DNA from: Kiritimatiellales bacterium
Lineage (GTDB): Bacteria; Verrucomicrobiota; Kiritimatiellia; Kiritimatiellales; Pontiellaceae
NCBI GenBank assembly: GCA_015486775.1
Contig: WFRA01000242.1
Coordinates: 1 to 5,565 of the forward strand
DNA: 5,565 nucleotides
Reading direction: 5' to 3'
The position numbers and the translations under genes are program-made. Each line of letters begins with the position of its first letter. Position 1 is the stretch's first letter. Below are positions 1-5,565 of the stretch, in pieces. A model generated the notes under the pieces. It was not told the origin of the DNA. It searched no databases and saw nothing but the letters and a program-made list of their open reading frames with translations.

Positions 1-301
1 CGGAGGAGATGAACAGTTTGGTTTCGCGGTAGTCGCCGGTTCCGTAGTCCTTGCCGGACATTGCATGAGCCGCGATATAGTTCCCGTTGGAGAGAACGCA
101 AATGGCCGGGTCAGAAATAAACTGGTCTGGAGTCGAAGAACCAAAGCCGTAGTGCAGTTCGTAATAGTCGAGCACCGTTCCCGGCACCCCGCTGAAATCC
201 AGCGCCTGCGATGCCTGCGGAAACCCCGTTAAGGTAGCAGCCGCAAAAAGCCACACCGAGAATGTTCGTTCAAAAGAAAACGCTTTAGAATAGTTCATCA
301 T
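1..301 (-). CDS. Exported sialidase/BNR-like protein, N-terminal fragment (runs off left edge)
   Basis: The reverse complement from 301 is open to the window edge, giving 100 residues without a stop. It begins MMNYSKAFSFERTF, then a hydrophobic stretch (VWLFAAATLTG) and an SQA-LD junction near residues 31-35, which fits a signal peptide, so the product is exported. The mature start DFSGVPGTVLDYY and the later SDPAICVLSNGNYIAAHAMSG resemble the first blade of sialidase/BNR-type beta-propellers, where a 'DPAI.VLPNG.Y.A.H' strand precedes the first Asp box; this is recognition from memory. The catalytic residues and Asp boxes would lie outside the window, so substrate and activity cannot be judged. 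Start: two adjacent ATGs (301 and 298); the upstream TTGGGAAAA is only a weak ribosome binding site. It begins 62 bases after the stop of the 260-residue gene with no terminator between them, so the two are probably co-transcribed. Confidence 0.72.
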   Translation of the reverse strand, partial: MMNYSKAFSFERTFSVWLFAAATLTGFPQASQALDFSGVPGTVLDYYELHYGFGSSTPDQFISDPAICVLSNGNYIAAHAMSGKDYGTGDYRETKLFISS

Positions 302-363
302 TTTTCCCAACCTAGTTAATTTTGATATGGAATACCCTTTTTTTGCTGTGTGCGACAGAACGA

Positions 364-1146
364 TTAGAGCGAATCGGAAATCCCGATCAAGCGGATCGTA
401 GATAACGCTGGAACAAATCCTTCCACTGTCAGATCGTCGTAGAGTGCCCCGTTGCCGCCATCCGAATGATTCGGTATGGTGCCAACCATTTCAATCTGGC
501 GAACGGTGTCGTCGTTGAAGGTATATACCTTATCGTCGATCACCACCACGCCATCCACCACGAAATCGAAGGTGTTGGTTCCGCCGGCTCCTGCGGTTGA
601 AATGAACTGGATGAGATGTTCAGCGGTTCGATCAAAATCGGTTCCAAAATTTTCCTGCCACAAGGCATTCATTTGGGCTGGGGTTCTGGCGGTCGCCGTA
701 TAGGCGGCTCCAGCGGCTCCGGTTCCGCCGTAGACGGTATAGACTGCGGCGAGCTGCCCGGTTCCCCATGTATGAAATCCCAGACGACTGTTTGAGCGCG
801 TAGGTTCCGTGGCACTCGTCAGATAGACCGCAGTCCAGTTCGAGTTGGTGTTGAGCATCGTCTGCTTGAGGGAAATCTCAAAATCATGCCCTACCAGATA
901 ATCGGCCAGATTCGCATTCAGTACAATCTCCCCGCCCCCCCTATGCACCAGCTTGTTTCCGCCAATAGCGTACCAGTCCTGATTTCCCGTGTATTGTGCG
1001 GAAACCACGCCTCCGGCTTGCCGGGTGGCATAGTTTGAGTTTATATCGATTGTGTCAGCCGTATCAAAGCTGTCCATAAACGCCGTGCCGGCCCATGCTT
1101 CAGAACAAACCAAGCATAGCGATACCAACCCTATCCATTTTTTCAT
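364..1146 (-). CDS. Exported protein of unknown function, 260 residues, probable beta-sandwich
   Basis: I do not recognise the family. The start is placed at 1146 (MKKWIGLVSLCLVCSEAWA-G), which gives a textbook signal peptide with an AWA-G cleavage site near residue 19 and has AAAGGGGA as ribosome binding site just upstream. The frame is open back to 1257, but that longer version would begin inside the 1226-1251 terminator hairpin and would bury the signal peptide, so it is rejected. The mature part is rich in Gly, Thr, Asn and aromatic residues with alternating strands (FEISLKQTML at 89-98, NTFDFVVDGVVVIDDKVYTF at 191-210, ALYDDLTVEG at 234-243), like a LamG/jelly-roll fold; that is inference from pattern. 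It contains two Cys, both in the signal peptide. The C-terminus is VPALSTIRLIGISDSL, without the hydrophobic segment and Arg cluster of a PEP-CTERM tail, so the protein is probably released or periplasmic. It leads a probable two-gene unit with the sialidase-like gene. Confidence 0.82.
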   Translation of the reverse strand: MKKWIGLVSLCLVCSEAWAGTAFMDSFDTADTIDINSNYATRQAGGVVSAQYTGNQDWYAIGGNKLVHRGGGEIVLNANLADYLVGHDFEISLKQTMLNTNSNWTAVYLTSATEPTRSNSRLGFHTWGTGQLAAVYTVYGGTGAAGAAYTATARTPAQMNALWQENFGTDFDRTAEHLIQFISTAGAGGTNTFDFVVDGVVVIDDKVYTFNDDTVRQIEMVGTIPNHSDGGNGALYDDLTVEGFVPALSTIRLIGISDSL

Positions 1147-1225
1147 ATTATTTTCCCCTTTCATTGAGCCGGTTGCGATTGAAAGTGTAGGTCGTCCCTT
1201 TATAACGAAAGACCCCGTCAAACAA

Positions 1226-1251
1226 GGAAACCCGCCGGATGGCGGGTTTCC
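1226..1251 (-). terminator. Rho-independent terminator after the PEP-CTERM gene
   Basis: This is a perfect 11-bp stem (GGAAACCCGCC paired with GGCGGGTTTCC) with a 4-base loop. On the minus strand it is followed by TTGTTTG, a short T-rich tract. It lies 24 bases beyond the stop codon of the 348-residue gene and 80 bases before the start of the 260-residue gene, so it separates two transcription units. The hairpin is nearly symmetric, but on the plus strand it is followed by AACCACTGG, so termination fits the minus strand only. Confidence 0.85.
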
Positions 1252-1274
1252 AACCACTGGATATCACCGCATTC

Positions 1275-2321
1275 CTATATCATGAATGTGCGGCGGATCC
1301 ACAGGATGCCCGCACCAAGAAACGCAACCATCCCGATGGTGGCCGGCTCCGGAATCGTCTCCATGTAGCGGACGGAATCGAGTTCGAAGGAGGAACCGAC
1401 ATTGTCGGCAACGGGATCAAGGCGCAGATAGGTCAGGTTTCCTGTCCAATCCGCCTCATCGGTAAAATCGAGTAGGTAGGTGTGCCAGTCGCCGTCCACC
1501 CCTGCCACCGTGTCCACCGCCACCTTGGGGGTGACGCTACCGCGAGCCGCCGTGTTCCAGAAAAAGTCGACCCGCTCGCCGGCGGTTCCCTTCAGCCGGA
1601 TCTCGACATACTTGTAGATGTCGGCATTGATGGTGGGGGCACCGCCACCGGTCATCATAATCTGCGCATCGACTCCCCCCGCCGTACCGGAGAGGGTGCC
1701 GCTTGAAACGGATCCCGAGGCATTTTTCAGCGTGATCCCATTCAAGTCCCCATCGTGGTCGAACTCGAAGCCGATCGTGCGCCCCATGTCCGCCATGATA
1801 TAGTCGACGGCGGAAGTATCGCTGGTGCCGTCGTTGGTGTAGTTGAATGCATCGAGACGAATCCCGTTGCCGTTCGGGTTGGTGGTTGTCGATAGGTCGA
1901 ACGAGCGTTCCACCAGCGCCGTGCCGGAGGGGATGCTCGCGTCGATATGGCCGGTTGCCGCACCGACCGGAGTTGGATACACTTGAGTAGCCGTCACCGT
2001 GGCACCATCGTCGCGATCGACCGACATCCGAACGCGCACCGAGCTGTATATCGCCGGATCAAACGTGGTCGCCAACGGGTTGTAGGTGATGGTTCCCTCG
2101 GGGCCGGCGCTGGCCGCATAGCTATAGTTTGCCACGCCGCCACCGATGGAGTCGAAGGCAACCCGGGTCAACGTCGTGGCGGGATCGGTCGCCCCGTTAA
2201 AATTCTCCAACATGACCGATGGAGCCGTGGTGTACGTGATGTCTTTCGTGACCGTCACCCCCTGCGCAGACACCGAGGCAAAAGCCAGCAAACCAAACAA
2301 TACAATTCGCATATCTCGCAT
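1275..2321 (-). CDS. PEP-CTERM sorted surface protein with two carbohydrate-binding-like modules
   Basis: This 348-residue exported protein has a signal peptide (MRDMRIVLFGLLAFASVSA-QG). Two internally similar modules follow, at about 38-178 and 185-320. Each has an 'IY..V.IR' strand (YSSVRVRMS at 92-100; YKYVEIRLK at 236-244) and ends in an acidic strand (SAVDYIMAD at 170-178; FELDSVRYM at 312-320). Module 2, with TYLRLDPVAD at 297-306, closely resembles the modules of the neighbouring 658-residue protein. The tail is a PEP-CTERM signal: IPEPATIG at 323-330, a hydrophobic segment to 342, then RR at 343-344. In known systems exosortase recognises this tail and sorts the protein to the envelope, often linked to exopolysaccharide; no exosortase gene is in this window. 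The start at 2321 is preferred because AAGGAGG sits 7 bases upstream and the signal peptide then begins correctly. An in-frame ATG at 2354, with its own AAGGAG, would add 11 residues (MRNENQQGGIE). Ligand is unknown. Confidence 0.88.
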   Translation of the reverse strand: MRDMRIVLFGLLAFASVSAQGVTVTKDITYTTAPSVMLENFNGATDPATTLTRVAFDSIGGGVANYSYAASAGPEGTITYNPLATTFDPAIYSSVRVRMSVDRDDGATVTATQVYPTPVGAATGHIDASIPSGTALVERSFDLSTTTNPNGNGIRLDAFNYTNDGTSDTSAVDYIMADMGRTIGFEFDHDGDLNGITLKNASGSVSSGTLSGTAGGVDAQIMMTGGGAPTINADIYKYVEIRLKGTAGERVDFFWNTAARGSVTPKVAVDTVAGVDGDWHTYLLDFTDEADWTGNLTYLRLDPVADNVGSSFELDSVRYMETIPEPATIGMVAFLGAGILWIRRTFMI

Positions 2322-2383
2322 CTCTATTCCTCCTTGTTGATTTTCGTTTCTCATATCCCTATTTCTCCTTGTTGATTTTCATT
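2314..2383 (-). repeat. 35-bp tandem duplication carrying RBS and start region
   Basis: Two directly adjacent 35-base copies lie at 2383-2349 and 2348-2314 on the minus strand and match at 30 of 35 positions. Both contain GAAAATCAACAAGGAG, so each has a strong Shine-Dalgarno core (AAGGAG at 2370-2365; AAGGAGG at 2335-2329). Each is followed by an ATG (2354 and 2321), and the two ATGs are in the same frame. The first copy also contains a seven-codon micro-ORF (2382-2359, ATG to TAG) that stops before the first real start. The unit length is not a multiple of three. The 33-base distance between the ATGs keeps them in frame only because the ATG falls two bases later in the first copy. Confidence 0.9.
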
Positions 2384-2405
2384 CTTCTGTGAATTTGCTG
2401 CATTC

Positions 2406-4382
2406 CTACTGTTTCTCCACATCCAACTGCAGGAACTTCTTGGCGGCATCGGTCGCAATGCGGTTGGTGACGATGCTGTAGTCGTCGCTGTATTCCCCGG
2501 TGCCGACCACGGCGGAGGTGCCGATATTGGTCCACGAGCCGACAACGAGATCGTCTTTTAGTTCGAGAGCATAGTCCAATCCGTTGTTGAATTCCGAACG
2601 GCGCAGATGGACATATTCAAGCCAGGAGGATCCGCCATCCTCCACGGCCGAAGCCACGGGCGCAACACCCTGGTCGGCACTGTTGGTTGGGTTGCCGTTG
2701 AAGGCATATTCATAGAGGTTGTCGAAGCCATCGCTGTCGGGATCCTCCTCTGGAAGGGCATCGGGATCCGCAAGTCCGAACGAGGACGTCCAGGCATCGT
2801 AGCGCCCGCCCTCAGCATAGAGCCGGACATAGTCCACCTCGAAGTTTTTCGAGTCGTCGTTGCCGACCGGATCCAGCCAGAAACGGACAAGATCGTTCAT
2901 GCCCAGATAAGAGATATCCACCTTCGCGACGATCCAGTTGTCCGCCTCGTTGGTCGTGGCCACGATTCCCCCGAGGTTTTTGCCGGAGGCAAGCCCCGGG
3001 TTGATGAACACCAGAGTACCCGAAATATTGAACGGCTGGGAGGCCACGCCCGCGTCGCCGGGATTCCCGTCGAGCTGGCGAAGCCGGATCTCCATGGTTT
3101 TCCACGGGCCGTCGGGCGAGAGAGCCAGCGCCGCGTCGCTTCCTTGGTTGTAGGAGAGGCGGGGATCGACCCCGGTTACGTCGGCACAAGTCAGGACGCT
3201 TTCGGATCCGTTGATCGCCGGGGCGACCGTCAACGCGTCCACGTGAGCCGTTGCAACAATGTTTCCGGTATCGCCGACCGTATTGAACTCCCATGCACCC
3301 AGCATTTTGATCGGCGCGGGCTGCAGGGGTGTCGAGCGGGTGCCAAGGCGGATATAGTCGACCTCGAAATTCTTGGTGTCGTCGTTGGCAACGGGATCGA
3401 TCCGCAGGTTGTCGATGTTGTTGAACCCCAGATACGAAAGATCGAACGATGTCACGATCCAGCCGTCGGCCTGGGTGGTGGTGATCCAATCCGACCCACC
3501 GATAGCACTCGACTTCAGCACCCCGTTCACCACAAAGGCACAACCGATGCCGCTCCACGCCACGGGATTCCCTCCGTTGCCGTCGAGCTGGCGCGCCCGG
3601 ATTTCGATGGATGTCCAGTAGCGCCCGTGGACGGCATCAATTCCGCTTTTGACCAGCTGCGGGTCGATGCCGGTAACATCCGGTGTCGTGAGCACCGTCT
3701 CGCTTCCGCTGGAAGCGGCGGCAACCACGATACCGTCGGTCAAACTGTTGTGGGGATCGGAAGCGCCAACCCAGCCCTCGGTATCCCCAATCGCATCGAA
3801 CTCCCAATCATGGACAGGCAGTGCCGGCGGGGCCGGGGCGGTGGTCAGCCGGATATAGTCGACCTCGAAATTCTTGTCAGGCGCGTTTCCGACCGGGTCG
3901 ACCCTCAGGTAGGTGATGTCGTCGGTTCCGAGGTACGGAAGGGTGAACGTGGTGACGATCCACCCGTTGCTCTCCACGGTGGTGTCCCACCCCGAACCGC
4001 CAATCGTGGTCGATTTTGCAATGCCGTTGACGACCAGCGCGCAACCCACACTGCTCCATGCCACGGGGGTTCCCCCGTTGCCGTCGAGCTGACGCATGCG
4101 GATCTCGATGGTGTTCCAATATTCGCCGCCGGCGGAATTGGTTGCGGTGTTTACCAGCTGGGGGTCGATTCCTGTGACATCCGGTGCCGTCAGCACTGCA
4201 CCGACTCCACCGACGCCGCTGGCCACCTCGATTCCGTTCGTGAGGCTGTCGAAGCCGTCCGCCCCTTCGACCCATCCCTCCGTATCGCCCAGAGTATTGA
4301 ACTCCCAGTTCATTCCCGCCGCTTGCGCAACTGCGCACGATAGCGAAACCGCCATGGCCAAACATGCAACCGTCTTCTTCAT
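2406..4382 (-). CDS. Large exported protein with three tandem carbohydrate-binding-like modules and a calcium-loop motif
   Basis: This 658-residue protein is exported by an N-terminal signal peptide (MKKTVACLAMAVSLSCAVAQA-AG). Three tandem modules occupy about 25-179, 192-346 and 363-521. Each starts WEFN/WEFD..GDT, has DVTG(I/V)DP, then (S/T)IEIR or TMEIR followed by RQLDGN, an NGWIV/DGWIV/DNWIV strand, and closes with (V/I/L)DPV or DPVA and NFEVDY(I/V)RL. Modules 1 and 2 are very alike; module 3 is more diverged and a few residues longer. The fold looks like a CBM/galactose-binding-type beta-sandwich, by inference. A DxDxDGxxNxxE calcium-type loop lies at 547-558, followed by the LYEYAFNGNP segment and a C-terminal beta domain (about 585-655, with SWLEYVHLRRSEF) common in verrucomicrobial secreted proteins. 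There is no catalytic signature and no PEP-CTERM tail. The start at 4382 has GAGGAG 6 bases upstream. The gene is the first of a probable two-gene unit with the PEP-CTERM gene, 84 bases downstream, which carries related modules. Confidence 0.88.
   Translation of the reverse strand: MKKTVACLAMAVSLSCAVAQAAGMNWEFNTLGDTEGWVEGADGFDSLTNGIEVASGVGGVGAVLTAPDVTGIDPQLVNTATNSAGGEYWNTIEIRMRQLDGNGGTPVAWSSVGCALVVNGIAKSTTIGGSGWDTTVESNGWIVTTFTLPYLGTDDITYLRVDPVGNAPDKNFEVDYIRLTTAPAPPALPVHDWEFDAIGDTEGWVGASDPHNSLTDGIVVAAASSGSETVLTTPDVTGIDPQLVKSGIDAVHGRYWTSIEIRARQLDGNGGNPVAWSGIGCAFVVNGVLKSSAIGGSDWITTTQADGWIVTSFDLSYLGFNNIDNLRIDPVANDDTKNFEVDYIRLGTRSTPLQPAPIKMLGAWEFNTVGDTGNIVATAHVDALTVAPAINGSESVLTCADVTGVDPRLSYNQGSDAALALSPDGPWKTMEIRLRQLDGNPGDAGVASQPFNISGTLVFINPGLASGKNLGGIVATTNEADNWIVAKVDISYLGMNDLVRFWLDPVGNDDSKNFEVDYVRLYAEGGRYDAWTSSFGLADPDALPEEDPDSDGFDNLYEYAFNGNPTNSADQGVAPVASAVEDGGSSWLEYVHLRRSEFNNGLDYALELKDDLVVGSWTNIGTSAVVGTGEYSDDYSIVTNRIATDAAKKFLQLDVEKQ
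2820..4310 (-). repeat. Three in-frame module repeats of about 465-477 bp
   Basis: The module copies lie at 4310-3846, 3809-3345 and 3296-2820, separated by short Pro/Ala-rich linkers (TTAPAPPALPVH between copies 1 and 2, GTRSTPLQPAPIKML between copies 2 and 3). Similarity is visible in DNA: on the plus strand GATATAGTCGACCTCGAAAT occurs at both 3351 and 3852, with a diverged copy near 2827. The GTCGAGCTGGCG-type segment encoding RQLDG recurs near 3069, 3578 and 4082. The high identity of copies 1 and 2 suggests recent duplication or gene conversion, with copy 3 older. Confidence 0.85.
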
Positions 4383-4412
4383 ACTACTCTCCTCTTTTTA
4401 GAATCCGGGCGG

Positions 4413-4442
4413 ATGTGAACATGTAATCAGTATCACCGTCAA
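4413..4442 (-). promoter_or_regulatory. Possible sigma70-type promoter for the two-gene module operon
   Basis: On the minus strand TTGACG (4442-4437) is a near-consensus -35 box. After 18 bases comes TCACAT (4418-4413), a poor -10 box; TTCACA one base upstream is the alternative. An A-rich tract (eight A in a row near 4463-4456) lies upstream and could act as an UP element. The region ends about 30 bases before the ATG at 4382. The -10 match is weak, so the assignment is tentative. Confidence 0.35.
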
Positions 4443-4555
4443 GCGCAAACCTTATTTTTTTTGCAAAATCCCGTAAATCTGATTCTTCCGGTATTTTTAT
4501 CCTAGAAAAAGCAGTTAACCGCAAATGAACGCTAATACACGTGCCTTGAAGCAAC

Positions 4556-4584
4556 GCGGTAATAGGATAAATTTCTATTACCGC
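4556..4584. repeat. Perfect 10-bp inverted repeat near the end of the transposase region
   Basis: GCGGTAATAG and CTATTACCGC flank a 9-base AT-rich spacer. Neither strand has a T-tract after the stem (minus strand continues GTTGCTTCAAG; plus strand continues AAAATTCGG), so it is a poor intrinsic terminator. It lies 42 bases beyond the transposase stop codon. It could be part of the insertion sequence end, a protein binding site, or an older target palindrome; the sequence does not decide. Confidence 0.7.
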
Positions 4585-4625
4585 AAAATTCGGTTGGATT
4601 TGTGATCAGGTAGCTGCCTTTTGGA

Positions 4626-5565
4626 TCATGGCGACGAGCTTTTCCGGTATTTGTCGATCTGGGCGATCATTTTTATGGCGGCGGGATCTTGCGCATGGTT
4701 TTTGCGGCGAACCATCCAGGCCCGGAACTTTTCCACTCGTGCTTCGATGGTGCGGATGTTTTCTTTCTTTCCCTCGTCATTGAGGCCGTTGCGTCCGGTC
4801 GCCGGAGCGATCCGCATGGCGCTACGAAGCTTTTCGAAGGGGATGGTTTTTTCTTCGAGGGCTGCGACGGCGTTCCAGAGTGCCCGGTCTTTCATGATCG
4901 GTTTGAGGGCGGTATGGATTTTGAAGTACGGACGGTTGTCTTGCCACCGGGAGCGCAGATGGAGGTTCTGGATGCGCTCGATATCCTCGTTCAGGCGGCG
5001 AAGCCTTTGGACGAAGGCCAGGTGCGGGCGGTCGAAGGGGAAGCCGTACCCGTGTCCTTCGGACTTCCTCTGGAGCGCCCATTGGATCAAGGCGTAGGCG
5101 TTGACGGGAGGGGCGGATTCGAACGCCTCGGCGGGAAGCGCGGCGTTTTCGATGCTCTCTTGCAGGGTCTCGATCACCTGCGGGTTGCCGTCGATTTCGG
5201 CTTTGAGCTGTTTCGCCTGGCAGAGCAGCTTCGTGCTGATGCCGTGGTGGCGCAGCCGCTTGCGAACGATGTCGTATTCGCTGCCGAGGAAAAGTCCTTG
5301 CCGATGTCGCGCAGGAAATGAAAATGGCAGATGAAGTCGGGCACACCGGGGAATACCTTTCCCACGGCGGCAAGAATGCCTTTGCCCATATCGTGGATCA
5401 GCGCAAGCGGTGTGCCGTGGGATTTCTTGATGCACTCGAGAAACGGGACGATGTTCGCCTCGCTTTCGGAAGGTATCTTGAGATTGCCCAGCACGATCTC
5501 CGAGAGCGAGTCGATCGAACTCATCAGCAGGGGGTTGCCCCCTTCTCAGGTGGCGTCCAGATGAC
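4626..5565 (-). pseudogene. Decayed DDE-type insertion-sequence transposase (5' end outside window)
   Basis: Joining two frames gives about 310 residues of a transposase. Frame one (5563 to about 5291) reads HLDAT, stop, EGGNPLLMSSIDSLSEIVLG, then LALIHDMGKGI and PDFICHFHFLRDIGKDF. Frame two (about 5294 to 4626) continues LGSEYDIVRKRLRHHGI and ends KYRKSSSP. HLDAT and HDMG look like the two N-proximal acidic residues of a DDE catalytic core, and CHFHFLRDIGKD is a family-typical block; the family name cannot be fixed from here. Two lesions are visible. A TGA stop at 5548-5546 sits where I recall related transposases having Cys (D.TCEGG). A -1 frameshift lies near the T4 run at 5293-5290, restored by one extra T. 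With both, no functional transposase is expected unless recoded. The C-terminal part is basic and alpha-helical in character. The gene stops 243 bases before the module operon and points toward it. The N-terminal domain and the left IS end are not in the window. Confidence 0.8.

Noticed and set aside
344..358. CTGT/ACAG hairpin between the 260-residue gene and the sialidase-like gene
   Set aside because: The stem is only 4 bp, and on the minus strand it is followed by an A run rather than T, so it is not a terminator.
1190..1225. Promoter boxes (TTGTTT and TATAAA) after the terminator
   Set aside because: The spacing is about 15 bases and the TTGTTT overlaps the terminator T-tract. A promoter for the 260-residue gene is expected here, but no pair of boxes is good enough to annotate.
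1147..1257. N-terminal extension of the 260-residue gene to an ATG at 1257
   Set aside because: The extension encodes the terminator hairpin (GNPPSGGFP) and would put 37 residues before a typical signal peptide. The ATG at 1146 has its own ribosome binding site.
2359..2382. Seven-codon micro-ORF (MKINKEK) upstream of the PEP-CTERM gene, as a leader peptide
   Set aside because: It has no convincing ribosome binding site of its own and its sequence is explained by the 35-bp duplication. No attenuator hairpin is visible.
2607..4343. Plus-strand open frame of 578 codons opposite the 658-residue gene
   Set aside because: It is the mirror of a high-GC, repeat-containing gene. The translation has no signal peptide or recognisable domain and its repetitive look comes from the opposite-strand modules. 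The minus-strand gene has a signal peptide, RBS and conserved modules.
4689..5321. Plus-strand open frame of 210 codons over the transposase
   Set aside because: It is a shadow of the transposase. The minus-strand reading has clear family motifs, and the plus frame shows none.

Overview
All credible genes lie on the minus strand, so the window reads biologically from right to left. The proteins suggest a Gram-negative bacterium of the Planctomycetes-Verrucomicrobia-Chlamydiae group, most likely Kiritimatiellota (Pontiella-like) or a close relative. The reasons are a PEP-CTERM sorting tail, secreted beta-sandwich proteins built from repeated WEFN...FEVDYIRL modules, an Asp-rich segment followed by LYEYAFNGNP as often seen in verrucomicrobial secreted proteins, and a partial sialidase-like exported protein. 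This assignment rests on recognised protein style, not on a database search.

From right to left: (1) 5565-4626, the decayed 3' part of a transposase gene, broken by an in-frame TGA and by a -1 frameshift. (2) 4625-4383, a 243-base intergenic stretch with a perfect 10-bp inverted repeat near the transposase end and a possible promoter closer to the next gene. (3) 4382-2406, a 658-residue exported protein with three tandem beta-sandwich-like modules of about 155 residues, a calcium-loop-like motif and a C-terminal domain. (4) 2383-2314, a 35-bp tandem duplication carrying the ribosome binding site and start region of the next gene. (5) 2321-1275, a 348-residue PEP-CTERM protein with two further modules of the same general type. 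(6) 1251-1226, a strong hairpin terminator. (7) 1146-364, a 260-residue exported protein of unknown function. (8) 301-1, the N-terminal 100 residues of a sialidase/BNR-like exported protein that runs off the left edge.

Genes 3 and 5 look like one transcription unit (84 bases apart, no terminator between them, terminator after gene 5). Genes 7 and 8 look like a second unit (62 bases apart). All four are exported and none has a visible cytoplasmic role. The theme is therefore cell-surface or extracellular carbohydrate binding and possibly glycan processing, next to a dead insertion sequence. I see no RNA gene, CRISPR array or defence system, and no convincing new system. The most distinctive items are the module family shared by two neighbouring genes, the duplicated translation start, and the doubly damaged transposase.
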